Notes under the pieces: generated by a model
The model's input: the letters and a program-made list of their open reading frames with translations, nothing else
Database searches by the model: none
Told to the model about the DNA's origin: nothing
NCBI GenBank assembly: GCA_009760855.2
Contig: WPIO01000029.1
Span: 905,501 to 969,500, forward strand
Source: Cristatella mucedo
Taxonomy: Eukaryota > Bryozoa > Phylactolaemata > Cristatellidae
Reading direction: 5' to 3'
Length of the DNA stretch: 64,000 nt
Shown here: one piece after another, positions 1 to 11,149 of the stretch
Numbering within the stretch: position 1 is the stretch's first letter
Layout: each line of letters opens with the position of its first letter
Position numbers and translations under genes: made by a program

Positions 1-928
1 CTGTTATGGGCCACTGCCAACAGGGCATCCATGCTAGCTTCAAACTGCACCATCGTGTTGACGATGACCGCTTCGTTGCTGTCGGTGATCACCTGGTCTG
101 GCTTGAAAGCCAGACGGTGGAAAGCCAGAAGGCAATGACTGCCTACAGGCAACTGCACCCAGTGGCCGGAAGAGCCCCGATTAGGCAGCCAAGCACCAGG
201 TTATGTCGGTCTGTGATCGCATGTAACATGGACCGGCTGTGGCCAAGCACGTGACAATCGGTCTCGGCCTCGGTTCGGCACAACTGACAGCTGGTAGCCG
301 GCCGGTATGACCGACTCCTACCGATGCCCACCGACAGCACGTCCGGACATATCCGATGGACGAGCTGCGGGATGAAAGACCGAAACCGTCGTTAGAAAGT
401 GATTTTGAGTCGCGAATTTGTCCATGGCCAGGCTCAGTGACTGACCCTGACCTATGCAGGCTATGCTGAGCCACCCATGCCGACCTTCCGCCAGCCTGGT
501 TAACTTGCTTGCAGTTTCGAGATCACCACGAGCAGTATGACAGCATGCTCGATGCCACCGTGGTTGACTGACAGCGCCAGAGCTCTAAAGCCGGCCAGCA
601 AGATGCTGCATGAGAGACATTTAAGGCACCAGGGTGTGTCTGACCATAGCAAAGCCGGAGATCTTGTTGCCAGGCCCGAAGGCCGCAGGTATCGTGGTAT
701 CATGAACGCTCTCATCAGACGACGGCATACCGCCTAGGTTGGCAAGGCTGAGTCGAGGCGGTGACACTCGACTCGCCCGCACTCACACGTCCGGCGAGCT
801 CAGCATTGGGCAGGCATGCTCAGCATGAAGGATGGTGCCGTTTGCAACAGGCCAGACTAAGCCGCCGAGTGTGGTTTGATGCCCCGACAGCAAGCAAGCG
901 ACGCTAAAGAATACATTTTAAAGCAATA
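1..928. other. Unassigned intergenic DNA
   Basis: No ORF here resembles a known protein and no repeat family seen elsewhere in the window is recognisable. The overlapping reading frames of up to about 97 codons on both strands look like chance frames in GC-rich DNA. Nothing supportable is seen. Confidence 0.4.
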
Positions 929-1130
929 TTAGAAAGAAGATTCAAATGCGGCAAGGGAGTTGAGAGAATTCGATGTGCTGGAGAGCTGGGAGGGATCAAA
1001 ACAAAGATACAACTGAGCTGATTCGAAAGCATCAGAAGCTGCCGAAAGATCAAGCAAAACAAGATCTGACAAAGCACGGGCAGTTGTTTTAAAGGGACAC
1101 AGAAAATTCACCTTCAAAAAATAATGCAAA
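929..1130 (-). mobile_element. LINE A (L2-like) reverse-transcriptase fragment with internal deletion
   Basis: The minus strand encodes LVLLDLSAA, the RT finger/palm motif, and a few residues later AQLYLCFDPSQ, which normally lies about 90 residues downstream next to the YADD catalytic box. The catalytic segment between them is deleted, so this is a dead fragment of the family best preserved at 11.15-13.49 kb. Confidence 0.7.
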
Positions 1131-3290
1131 TAACATCGTCACTTTGTAAATGGTTTTCTGTAGAAGCAGCTCGGAAATGGCTATTAAAACCTATGGACAG
1201 CCTACCAAAACAACGATTCATTAAATAAACCTTGATGGCGTTAAAAGTGCTTAATCTCCATGGTGACCCCACCCCGGTTTCAAATAGTTGAATATTGCAA
1301 AGCAGACTTTCTAATCTACTGTCTTTGTAATTCGATTATATGTAGGCCGGCACTGCTCCTCTGCTAAACAGCTGGTGAACAGCTGTTAGGAGCATGCTAA
1401 GAGAGGCCAGTGCACAGCTGTGGTCCGCCTGTGGTGTGGCATGGACACAGGCCGGTAACCCAGTGGTGAACAGATGGTGGATTCACCATCAGGGTCGGCC
1501 GGTGCACAGCTGTGGTCCTCGGATGGATCGTCGGGGTCGGCCAGTGCACAGCCGAGCCAGAGGAGAAGGGAGTCGAGTGGAAGAGAGGCGATCGTGCATC
1601 CATCTGCTCCGTGCGTCGTATAATAAACTGTTCGTGTTGGTCATCAGCTGGCTCTCTGCGTGCGTGAACCGAACAACAGTCTTGATTTCGGCTCCATCAA
1701 GCTACCAACAGCAGCAGTACTTTGTAGCCACCAGCAAGACGGGCTCACAGCCGTTCTTTCAAGTGCCTGCGTTCCCACTACCCATTCTCTGCACGCCGTG
1801 ACTCACCCCCAATTAAAACATAAACCCTTAGAACCCTAAGCCTCAATAAAACATAGACCATAAAACTGTGGCTGCACCAGAAGACCACACCTAGCTGGCC
1901 CTCAGAGGCCAGAGCAAACTGGAAGTTCGTGACTACTAGAACGAACTGCAACCCAAAATTTCCGCCCGATTGTGCAGGCCCATTGCAGTCGGTGCCAAAT
2001 TGGATCCATCTTTAATAAGAAATAGTCGCACGAGGTCCAGCAAAAGTCCACGAGGGCCTTTTTGGCCGGCTGGAGGGCAGACTCGTTTACCAGTCGCACC
2101 GGACAGAGCTAGTCGAGTCGTGGCAGGAGGAAAGTCCGAGGGGTTTCAAGTTTTGCCACGGGCGATAAAGCTGGCCCGAAGCCGGTTAATGCCCGTCGTC
2201 ATAGAAGAGCAGGCCGCTTTATCTCGGCCTTAGGCCAACCGAGATGAAGTGAGGCTCCAAGGTAATCTTGAATGAATTCCGCGAATGAACTCCGGCAGTT
2301 CATGGCAAACGTCGGAAGTTAGCTGTTTGTAACGCCGAACGCTCGGGCGGAGGGTAAACTGCCGGTTACCAAGCGTCGTAGCCAACTGTCAGACCCAGTT
2401 CCGACTTTGTCCAAGTCTTTGCCCAATAAGCACATCGCCACGCCTACAGCGTTTCTGGCGTCAACCTACTTACCGTTACCGAGGGGTCGTGAACTCATGG
2501 CGTGAATTGGACAGAGATGCACACACAAACAGGAAATTTTAGTTAACTCTATTCGCAAGCGGACGATGACGCAGCGCCTCTAGTAAAGTTTTACTCACAC
2601 TCTCCCCCAAGCTCTCACCGAGACAAGCACTCTTACGGGAAATACCTCCCCGTACTAGGTCACCTGCGTCTTCACTGGGGCCCGACCCGAATAGACGGAC
2701 GGCCAGAATAACCAGGTGCTTGATAGCGACGTTTTTTCAGGCGTGCAGCTGCTTCCATAGCAGCGCTGATACCCCGATCGTCGCTTCGGCTTCCACCTTA
2801 GCGAAGACAAGTACACTGAGGGCCGGTTTCCCTAGGAAGACAGTGCCTCTTTCCACTTTACCGGGCTCTATAAACCTAGTTCACAGTGCCAAATCACGGA
2901 AAGACTCCCGAAAATTTTTCTTGGACCGAGTTATGGCTGAGATTGACAGGCCAGCCGACATTAAACAGCCGCTACTGCCGATGGCAGGCTGATGCTGCAG
3001 GCAGAAACGCCACAGCTGGCCCTTGAGCGTCTTAGCTCGTGTTATGCAATTTATACCTCACCATACTGCTACTCCCTCTGGCTCACAGCTCGAGGACAAA
3101 GCTGTTTTGCCGCCGAGCAGCTCTTGTGCGTCCTAAAATTGAGCCAGACTGGCGCTGTGCTACATGTTTCGGCCCGACCGGATTACGTGCGCGAGTCATG
3201 CTCTGTTGACAACCGGTCTCTCTTCCGTTGAACTCAGGGTTCTGTAGTTCGGTTTAGCAGAGGAGCAGTAACGGCCTGAATACAATCGAA
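1131..3290. other. Unassigned intergenic DNA with short internal repeats
   Basis: Between about 1400 and 1560 a motif close to GGCCAGTGCACAGCTGTGG recurs three times in imperfect form. An AATAAA at about 1620 after a TGTTAGG start near 1384 is weakly LTR-like, but no primer-binding site or second LTR is seen. The stretch 3073-3168 has a diverged second copy at 58171-58263. Otherwise nothing recognisable. Confidence 0.35.
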
Positions 3291-3297
3291 CTACAGG

Positions 3298-4210
3298 TTA
3301 ATTGGAGTGTTCACTAAGGCAGGTAACTAGCAATGGGAACCGAAGGCGAATGTACCCTAGCGACCGACATTGCAAACGGACGTTGGTAAACTCCTGGGAG
3401 CCCCCCCCCCCGTCGTTGTATACCCTAAGCAATGCTGACTCTGTGGAGTGATTAGCTCTAAAGCCAGACTGGAACTTACTAGCAAGGTGTGAGGTTTCGA
3501 TATATGAGTTCAGCTGGTCTGCCACGACCCGTTCCAGTGTCTTTGATAGAAATGGTAGAAGGGAGACTGGGCGGTAGTTGCTCAAGTTCTCTTGGTCTAG
3601 TGTCGCTTTCTAGAAAAGTGGCCTGACTACAGCTATTTTGAAAGGTGCTGGGACATGACCTGAGGCTAATGACATATTATTGATATTAGTTATGCATGGC
3701 AGCAGCCGATCAATGCAACGTAGGAGCAGGACAGTGGGAATATGGTCCAGAGGACTTGTTGTCTTCTTTGATTGCGATACGAACTTTATGACTAGATCAC
3801 TAGTGACCTGCTTAAATGCAGACATTGAGGTGCAGCCAGGAACCGAGGAACAGCATTCTAGTGGGGAGGTTGTCATCGCAGGGATGGATTCCCTGATCTT
3901 GTCTATCTTCTGCACAAAGAATCGAGAGAAGCGATCGGTTAGATCATCACAAGGATCATCAGGTAAGGAGCTCATCTGGGAACGGTTGAGGAGATGGTTA
4001 ATTGTCGACATCAGCATTTTTGGATTGTGCATCTGTGATTCAACAGTGTTTCTATAGAAGCCAGACTTGACCTTTGCTAGGATCGATTGGTACGACCTAC
4101 AGTAGTCTTCATAAGCCTGTCGATGGACAGTTAGTCCGGATCTTTTGTATGCTTTTTCAAACTTTCGTTTAGTAGACCTGGCTAGTTTAATGTCTGTGGT
4201 AAACCATATG
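3298..4210 (-). mobile_element. LINE A (L2-like) fragment, EN-RT linker and start of RT
   Basis: Read on the minus strand, 4210 to 3610 encodes the linker region before RT, and 3585 to 3420 encodes the RT entry motif NYRPVSLLPFLSK. It matches the plus-strand copy at 11.28-12.05 kb nearly residue for residue, including an in-frame stop after VVRPLF. Beyond VYND the sequence breaks off at a run of ten C/G bases. Both ends are truncated and it is not functional. Confidence 0.85.
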
Positions 4211-4960
4211 TTGAACCAATGTCCCCATTAAAATGAATTGAAATGCCATTAATCAATTGCGAACTCCCAAAAACACTGCGATTTTTGTCACATGTTTTAA
4301 AATTAAAAAATTGACTTATAAATAACAAATATTATTTTAAAAACAATACAATAGAGGGTCTTGCAATAAACGGATTTTATTAATCCAACTGTTTAGGAGT
4401 AACGTGGAGATCAGACGACTTGAAGATCCCTAATTGAGTTAGAGGAAAAAGGCTGAAATGAATATCTGAATCTTAGTCGATTTTTGAGCTCTTCATAGGG
4501 CTTTCATCGCTTTTCAATTTATTGGCTAGGCCTTTACACGGACGCGCCAATTGTTAAGAGTGTTGCGATGAACTCTCATACGACAATATTGCCTAAATAG
4601 AGTACAGTGCGTACTTAGCTGTTCCTGCCATAGTCGGATTTAAAGCCGGAGTCTGGCGATCTTGTGCGTCCAAGCGCCACGATGGCTCGCTCGAGTCTGT
4701 CTGGGAGCGAACCACCGGGCCTTCGCTTGGCGTCACATCCGGGTCGTAAGGCAGCGTCTTGCAACGGAACGCCGTTAGCTACCCTACCCTTATTGCCTGA
4801 GTGTGCACACAAGCAGTGTGGCGTTCGCTGCGGCAACTAGCAGTGGAGTATCTGAAGCTGGCTCGTAACCCGAAATTTTCTTCGAAACCTAAAGCAAAAA
4901 GTCGGCCGCGAGACAGCAACACTCGTATGTTAAGACATTCGTTAACCGAAGTACCACTGT
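4211..4960. other. Unassigned AT-rich then GC-rich DNA
   Basis: AT-rich, LINE-flanking sequence to about 4600 is followed by GC-richer sequence. Frames at 4615-4836 (minus) and 4801-5112 (plus) read mostly into the AC array and have no family resemblance. Confidence 0.35.
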
Positions 4961-4961
4961 C

Positions 4962-5111
<150 letters not shown>

Positions 5112-5250
5112 GCATAATTCATTTATCTAGCACGCTAACCGAATTTAATCTCTACTCAGGCGCTTCACATTTGCTACGGGCGTCGAGCCCACGACTTCGG
5201 TGATCGCATACATTAACCTTGTACTTGGTTGAGGCGAGCACCTTTAAAGG
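5112..5250 (-). mobile_element. SINE-2 copy (minus)
   Basis: On the minus strand this holds the tRNA-like B-box region and the SINE-2 body, which reads like CGCCTGAGTAGAGATTAAAT followed by a degenerate tail. The copy faces away from the neighbouring plus-strand SINE-1, giving a head-to-head pair. Confidence 0.6.
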
Positions 5251-5425
5251 CCGCGATAGCCCCGGAGTTAAGGTGCTCGCTCTTTCCGACCGAGGTCGTG
5301 GGTTCGAACCATGCAGTGGGATATGCATCATTGCCAACTGCAAGCGATTGTGGTAACCACTAAAGCTCTTCTGCTGCTATATAAATGAGAATGTTAAATC
5401 AGCTAATATTGATTTGATATTGGTT
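5251..5425 (+). mobile_element. SINE-1 copy
   Basis: A tRNA-like head with an A-box region (GTTAAGGTGCTCGCTC) and B box (GGTTCGAACC) is followed by a GC-poor body and the SINE-1 tail similar to GTTAAATCAGCTAATATT. It is a Pol III-type SINE head, not a tRNA gene: no acceptor stem or anticodon arm closes. Confidence 0.7.
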
Positions 5426-5719
5426 TAACCATTGGGCTAAACCAGCACGGTATATATGGCGGAAGAAGAGCCTTTATTGCTGTCGCCACTACTTGCAGTG
5501 GGCAATAAAGGATAGCCCACTGCAGAATTCAAAACCAAGATCTGGGTCGTGAGGAGCGAGCACGTTCTTCTGGGCCAAGACTTAACCGACGCTGATCACA
5601 AACAAGTAATAACCAACTAATATAATTTTGAATGGTAGTAGGTAAGTGTGTGGGTTGGAAAACGCAAGTCAAAGTAGTCGAATTTACGCTGCATTCTATG
5701 GAAATTTTTAGTATTGTAT

Positions 5720-6395
5720 TGTTATATAATGTAATGCATCTCCGTCTTGTAACTCCACAAAGCCGCAAATACTACGTCGATGTTAAGCACGAGAGTTTTG
5801 TATAGCACAATTACAGCCTAAGCTGCTTTCGGTGCATATTCGGTTGCCAACAGACCTCATCTCATACAACCAAGAGGAAGTGAGAAGCATAGCTGAGTCA
5901 GGAGAGCAGTTGAGATAGTGAGTAACATGAAAGTAGCAGCTCAAGACGGCATGAGAATATATACTATAGTCGGCAGCAGGAGAGTAGTTGTCATTGCGTA
6001 GGAATCGTGGAAGTCAGTTAGAAAGTGTAAGACCTGCAGAGCAAAAGCTCCTATGGTCTTTAACTAGAGGAATCGAAAAGCTAATTTATTGTTGATATAG
6101 GGACTGAGGGTACGAGGAGGCAGAAACTTGTGCAGCAGTTCAGCTAGGCATGGAGGAGCCAAGCCGTGGTGGGTCTTTCGGGCCAGCGTATAAACTTTGC
6201 TCTGTATCCGTTGATCAACCGTCAGCCATCCCAATTCTTTCAGGAGAAACACGGAGAGGAACAAGAAGGCACACGGTCAAACATCTGGGATTTGTAAGCT
6301 AGCCTTGCAGCCATATTCATCGCCAGCTACATTGGCCCAGTCACTTTTTTAAGTAGCCAAAAGGGAATTACATAATCTAGCTGCGACAGCAATAA
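5720..6395 (-). mobile_element. LINE B (L2-like) 3' end fragment
   Basis: The minus strand encodes the C-terminal LINE motif LLKELGWLTVDQRIQSKV, then a decayed ORF end and a 3' UTR ending in an ACATT-type tail near 5720. It matches the better copies at 13.52-14.10 and 45.28-47.46 kb. It is 5'-truncated and frameshifted. Confidence 0.8.
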
Positions 6396-6444
6396 TGAGC
6401 GATTGAGACCGATAGTGCCAGCCCTACCAGTGGCAAGCCTTCGA

Positions 6445-6447
<3 letters not shown>

Positions 6448-6475
<28 letters not shown>

Positions 6476-6476
6476 C
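6448..6476. repeat. (AT)n microsatellite
   Basis: About 14 AT units followed by a degenerate GT stretch to about 6515, directly before a LINE B fragment. Confidence 0.9.
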
Positions 6477-6510
6477 GTGTGTGTGTGTGCATGTGTGTAT
6501 GTATGCGTAT

Positions 6511-7865
6511 GTTTGTGTGATCGTGTTCGATCCGTGTCGTATGGGATTCAGGTCTCACCCACGAGATCGGTCACATGTGGAGTCCCTCAAGGGTCCGTCC
6601 TCGGTCCCTTGCTGTTCTCCATTTATACTCAACCTCTCAGAAAAGTGATTAAGGCCAATGGAATAGGATATCACTCTTATGCACATGATACTCAGCTGTA
6701 TTTTTATTTAAACTGTCGAAATCAGCTGCAGCAACTGATAAACTGAATTCTTGCCTTGCCGACATTCGATCGTAGATTTTGGAATTTTTTTTTTAACTAA
6801 ATGACGATAAAACTGAATTGCTTCTCATAGGACACCCTAAGCGCGTGGCTGGTTTAGAAGGCTTTGCTCTTCTAATAGGCGATGCTGTAGTGCAACCATC
6901 GCCACGTGCTCAAAATTTAGGTGTCGTTTTCTACCTAAATTTTAAAAGCTTCATTCAGAAGTCTGCTTCTCTAGCCAGCCATCACGTCCGATCCACAGGA
7001 CCTGAGGGGGCGAGGAGACTGAAGCTGCCGTAGCAGTTCAGCTAGGTATGGAGGAGCGAACCCGTGGCGGGCCTTGTGAGTCAGCGTAAGAACTTTGTTC
7101 TGTATCCGTCGATCAACCGGAAGCCATTGTAGTTCTTTTAGCAAAGGAGACACGTGCTCAAACCTCCGGGACTTGAAAAACTAGCCTTACCGCCATATTC
7201 ATAGCCATTTGCAGTGGCCTAGTCTATTTTTTGGGTAGCCCATCCAAAAGGGAATAACAATAATCAAGCCGAGACAGAACTAAGGTGCTAGTTAAATTGT
7301 TTGAAAGCCACAGTAGAAGACAGGTCCTAGCGTACAATAAATTAGCTATTCCATTCCTCCACTTAAAGACCGTTGGCGACAGAAGCTGTAGGTCTGCAGG
7401 TCCGAGACTGTGCTTCCACGCTTCGTACGCAACGACGACTACTCCCTTACTGCCAACTATGGCTCGTACTTTCCCGCGGTCCTGAGCTGCTGAGCTGCGA
7501 TGGCTCACTAGGTAAGGCGGTTGCTTTACACGACCTCGGCCCCGAGGTCATGGGTTCAAATCCTGTGAAGGGCGATCCTTTATCGCCACTGCAAGCGGTG
7601 GTGATAGCCGTAAAGGCTCTTCTGTCGCTATAAAAAGAGGCTGTTAAATCAGCTAGTATTTATTTAATTCCATGCCACTTACTACCTCAACTGCTCTCCT
7701 GAATCTGCTACGCTTTCCACTTTCTCTTTGTTGCGTGAGATAAAGTCTGTTGGCTACCGAATGCGTACCGAAAGCAGCTTAGGCTGTGAGTTCGCCACAC
7801 AAAACCCTCCTGCATAACACCCACATAGTCTTTGTGGAGTTACAGACGGAGATACATTACATTCG
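6511..7865 (+). mobile_element. LINE B copy with an inverted internal segment and a SINE-1 insertion
   Basis: Plus-strand RT sequence ([19 protein letters not shown], then a decayed AHDTQLYF in place of YADDTQLYL) runs to about 6993. The next segment, about 6994-7332, encodes the following part of the same LINE protein on the minus strand (LVLSRLDYCYSLLDGLPKK and LLKELQWLPVDRRIQNK). From about 7333 the plus strand resumes with the C-terminal part and 3' UTR, ending in ACATTACATT at 7865. A SINE-1 lies at 7492-7670. The RT active site is degraded, so the copy is dead. Confidence 0.75.
7492..7670 (+). mobile_element. SINE-1 copy inserted in LINE B
   Basis: The head resembles GGCTCACTAGGTAAGGCGG with a B box GGTTCAAATCC, then a body with TTTATCGCCACTGCAAG and the tail GTTAAATCAGCTAGTATTTA. 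LINE B sequence resumes directly after it (CCATGCCACTTACTACC). Confidence 0.85.
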
Positions 7866-8177
<312 letters not shown>

Positions 8178-8189
8178 CACCAAAGGCTT

Positions 8190-8305
8190 TGTCGTTCGTA
8201 GTAATATCAACCCATATCATTTACGTAGCACCCTAAGAGAACATAATTTCTATCCAGGGCCTGTACATATGCCTTAGGATTCGAGACCGCAGTTGAAAAA
8301 GGTGA
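8190..8305 (-). mobile_element. SINE-2 copy (minus)
   Basis: The minus strand reads the SINE-2 tail (TTCTCTTAGGGTGC) preceded by a decayed head. Its 3' end abuts the AT array. Confidence 0.55.
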
Positions 8306-10125
8306 GCACCTTACCCCTTTGGCAAAACCAAGGCGGCCATCTGTCTTACAGCTGTTGCTCATTACAAAGTTTGATAGTCATAGCGCCAACCGTCCATAAA
8401 AGTAGTTCGGCATTAAGAGGCTGGGCTAATAAAATGGGCAGCGCAGGTATGGGTCTGACTACTCGCGAAGCTCTCCAAGCTACTCTCAGTCGCCGGCTCT
8501 CGACATCCCCGAACCGGCACTGCCTGTACAGGCGATGAACAAATTCAGTTCTAAAAAAGAAGGCAGGCTTGTATTATTGTCACGCGAGCGTAACCCTAGC
8601 CAGTTCAGGTAGCGGCACAACGTGCGCGGTGTGTACAGCCCTGCCGCTCGCACGTGTATTTTCATAGTGGTTATATGCAATTTGTACCAGCTGTAGGTAA
8701 CATGCCACATGGTAAGGAGCGCCGCAAGCAGCTCTATCAACAACACCACTCTAGCGAAAGCGCTATTAAATCGTCTACAAAGTTGGTACTGCAGACGATT
8801 TTGGGATTTCAATCGTCACGCGCTTTTAAAAGATAACGCTTCGTGCACTGACACAACGACCGGGATAGGGTCGCCCACAAATAGCCGGCTGCGGTGAGGT
8901 TCTCTCTTTATTTCGCGGCCAGTTGGAAAGTTGCACATAAATCTACTTACATAATTAACTATTGCGCTGCTCTCAGGCCAGATTATCACGGCTATCTAAT
9001 GAGCGGTCTCCTCTTCAAAGTCCGTGGTTAAGCTCAGTGATCATAAACGCGCGACATTCGACTACCGCTATCGAATCCGGTAGCCGCAACTCAGGGTTTT
9101 GGCACTTATAATTAGCTTCAAAATCTCTATCTTGTGTAAATTTAATTGACTTAAAACAAATTATTTAGGCTAAATTCCCATCTGCTGACTTCAAGCTACA
9201 GCAATGAGAGCCCGAAGAGACAGGCCATAGCAGTCGCTGTACCTCACCATCGCAGGTGGGGGAGGCTGGAAAAGCTATGATCAACACTGTTGATTTCCGG
9301 TGCCGGCTAGCATGGGCTGTCCATACCCTGTTTTCAGTTCTGTGTACACGGAGGGCTTTCTACGCAAGATTCGCGAGAAAAGGACAGTGCATTGGTCAGA
9401 AGATAATGCTTTGGCGTTGATTACAGAAGAAGGTGTGCTGGTTACGGTATGTGTTGGCTGCATCTCCTAATTGTAGGTGATATCTCGTGGCTACCCCTCG
9501 GCTCGTTGGGATTCTTTGCTTAGCTAGTAGTGAGTGGTGGGGTGTACATGTATCGAAGAAATTCTACTGACATTAACTATCAACGTGGTACATCAATCCC
9601 ATCGTACTTTTTTAATTTTGGCAGCCCAGAATCATAACAAGGAATGGCATTGTATTTTGAATTCCGCGTTTCTTTTTTAATCCTCAAGCATGGTTGGTGT
9701 ACGAGTATCGCTTGCACAGTCAAATTTTCGTTTATATTCTGACTTTCCCAATCGTAAGCATTTCTGTGTGCTTATTATATGCTTTTGCATGCTTGTTGAA
9801 GTGTGATACTTGTATGTTTTTGCATGCTTGTATAAGCATGATGTCTTGCTTGTCATTTACTCTCAGTTAGTGCCTATCTAGCATCGAGTTGTCTAGTGCC
9901 TAGATAGAGATTAGTTGTCTTAGGAGGCTATACAAAGACCTCACACTGTTTTTATTATTATTAAATGGATTTCATTTAGCAATGGACCGAATGGCCAGAA
10001 TGGAGTCTGTTTCCTGTATGAGCCATCGGCTATTTGAGCGATGCCATTGGTAAAAAAAAATTGCCAGCCATTATTTAGAGCAGCTTGCTAGTACACGGAC
10101 AAGTACTGGCTTGTTAAGGTAAATG
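8306..10125. other. Unassigned intergenic DNA
   Basis: No protein similarity is recognised in frames of up to 108 codons on either strand. Around 9760-9840 a GCATGCTTG-type motif recurs. No gene is supported. Confidence 0.35.
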
Positions 10126-10225
10126 AATACTAACCGCCCGGTTTGACCCGGTGTAAGATACTCACCTTCACGACCAAGGTCGTGGGCTCGAGCCCTTCAG
10201 CACTTGTAAAGCACTTGGTTAAAGG
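10126..10225 (+). mobile_element. SINE-2 head fragment
   Basis: It has a Pol III-like head with GGTTTGACCCGGTGTAAG and B-box-like GGGCTCGAGCCC, then GTAAAGCACTTGG, and the tail is degenerate. Confidence 0.5.
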
Positions 10226-10369
10226 AATTATATTTTTTAATGTATCGTGTTTTCTTGCTACCCTTGGGGGAGTTTGATTGTAAGGTCAATCTCAGGGCCT
10301 GCATTGTTTCATCCGCTAGGGCCACGGTTCTCCAACAAACCCAGCTGTTTCGATAAATGAGTGCCGGTA

Positions 10370-10530
10370 TTGCTCAACTGGATCTCAGCCCTTCCGTAAG
10401 GTGCTAATGCATCACAATCCGGGTCTTGGGTTCGAGTCGGGCAGCAGGCAATGCGTTATTGACTACTGCTAACGGACGAAAGCCGCTAAGGCTTCACTGT
10501 CACTGCATAAATGTAGTCAACTAATCGTTA
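10370..10530 (+). mobile_element. Decayed SINE-1-like copy
   Basis: A tRNA-like head (TAAGGTGCTAATGC, B box GGTTCGAGTCG) is followed by a diverged SINE-1 body with GCTAAGGCTTCACTGTC. Confidence 0.5.
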
Positions 10531-10584
10531 CTGTGTTTACTTTGTTTCATTAGGGCTCTCTTTCAGCTGCAGCAACACTTAGAT

Positions 10585-10742
10585 CAGTGGTTCTCAACCT
10601 TCCTAATGCAGCAACGCTTTAATATAGTTCCTCATGTGGCGACCCCCAACCATAAAATTATTGTGTGCGAATGTGAAAATGTGTGTTTTCCGATAGTCTT
10701 AGGTGACACCTGTGAAAGGGTCGTTCGACCCCCAAAGGGGTG
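10585..10742 (-). mobile_element. SPIN-like hAT MITE, truncated
   Basis: It starts with the hAT terminal repeat CAGTGGTTCTCAACCTTCCT, continues with GTGGCGACCCCCAACC and TTTTCCGATAGTCTTAGG, and breaks off after GACCCCCAAAGGGGT before the second terminal repeat. The order is the reverse of the copy at 19.39 kb. The layout matches the nonautonomous derivatives of the SPIN family of hAT transposons as I know them. No transposase is present. Confidence 0.85.
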
Positions 10743-11149
10743 AGTTTGGGGGAAGAAGAAGCAGTAGCAGTTTTTGATAAACTTTCCGAAACTTCATGTT
10801 TGTACACGGCTATTTTAGGCAGATCAAAGAATCGCTGATTGTTCATCTAGCTACTTTTTGGCTCGAGTAGCCATGGTACATCGTTGTGAGAATTCTACTT
10901 CGGATCTTCCATCTGTAGCACATGAAGGTAGAAGTTTTTAAAAGGCACACCCGTGATCGTGAATGAGATGGCCAATAACTGGGGGCGGGTGGCTAGTGTC
11001 TTGCCACCCTAGTTACAAGACAGTGGCGCTGCTTCGCGGTAGCCCCCTCTCCCATACTCATGCTACTGTCGTCCTCACATGCTCTCTTAGTAGCCTAGTG
11101 GTTAGTGTCCCAGATTCCAATATCTGTTTCACTTCTGCTGCTCAGTCCT
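10743..11149. other. Unassigned DNA upstream of LINE A
   Basis: No similarity is recognised. The frame open from 11105 reads into the LINE only from about 11150. Confidence 0.4.

Noticed and set aside
1384-1680. Solo LTR (TGTTAGG start, AATAAA, ACAACA end)
   Set aside because: No target duplication, primer-binding site or second copy is visible in the window.
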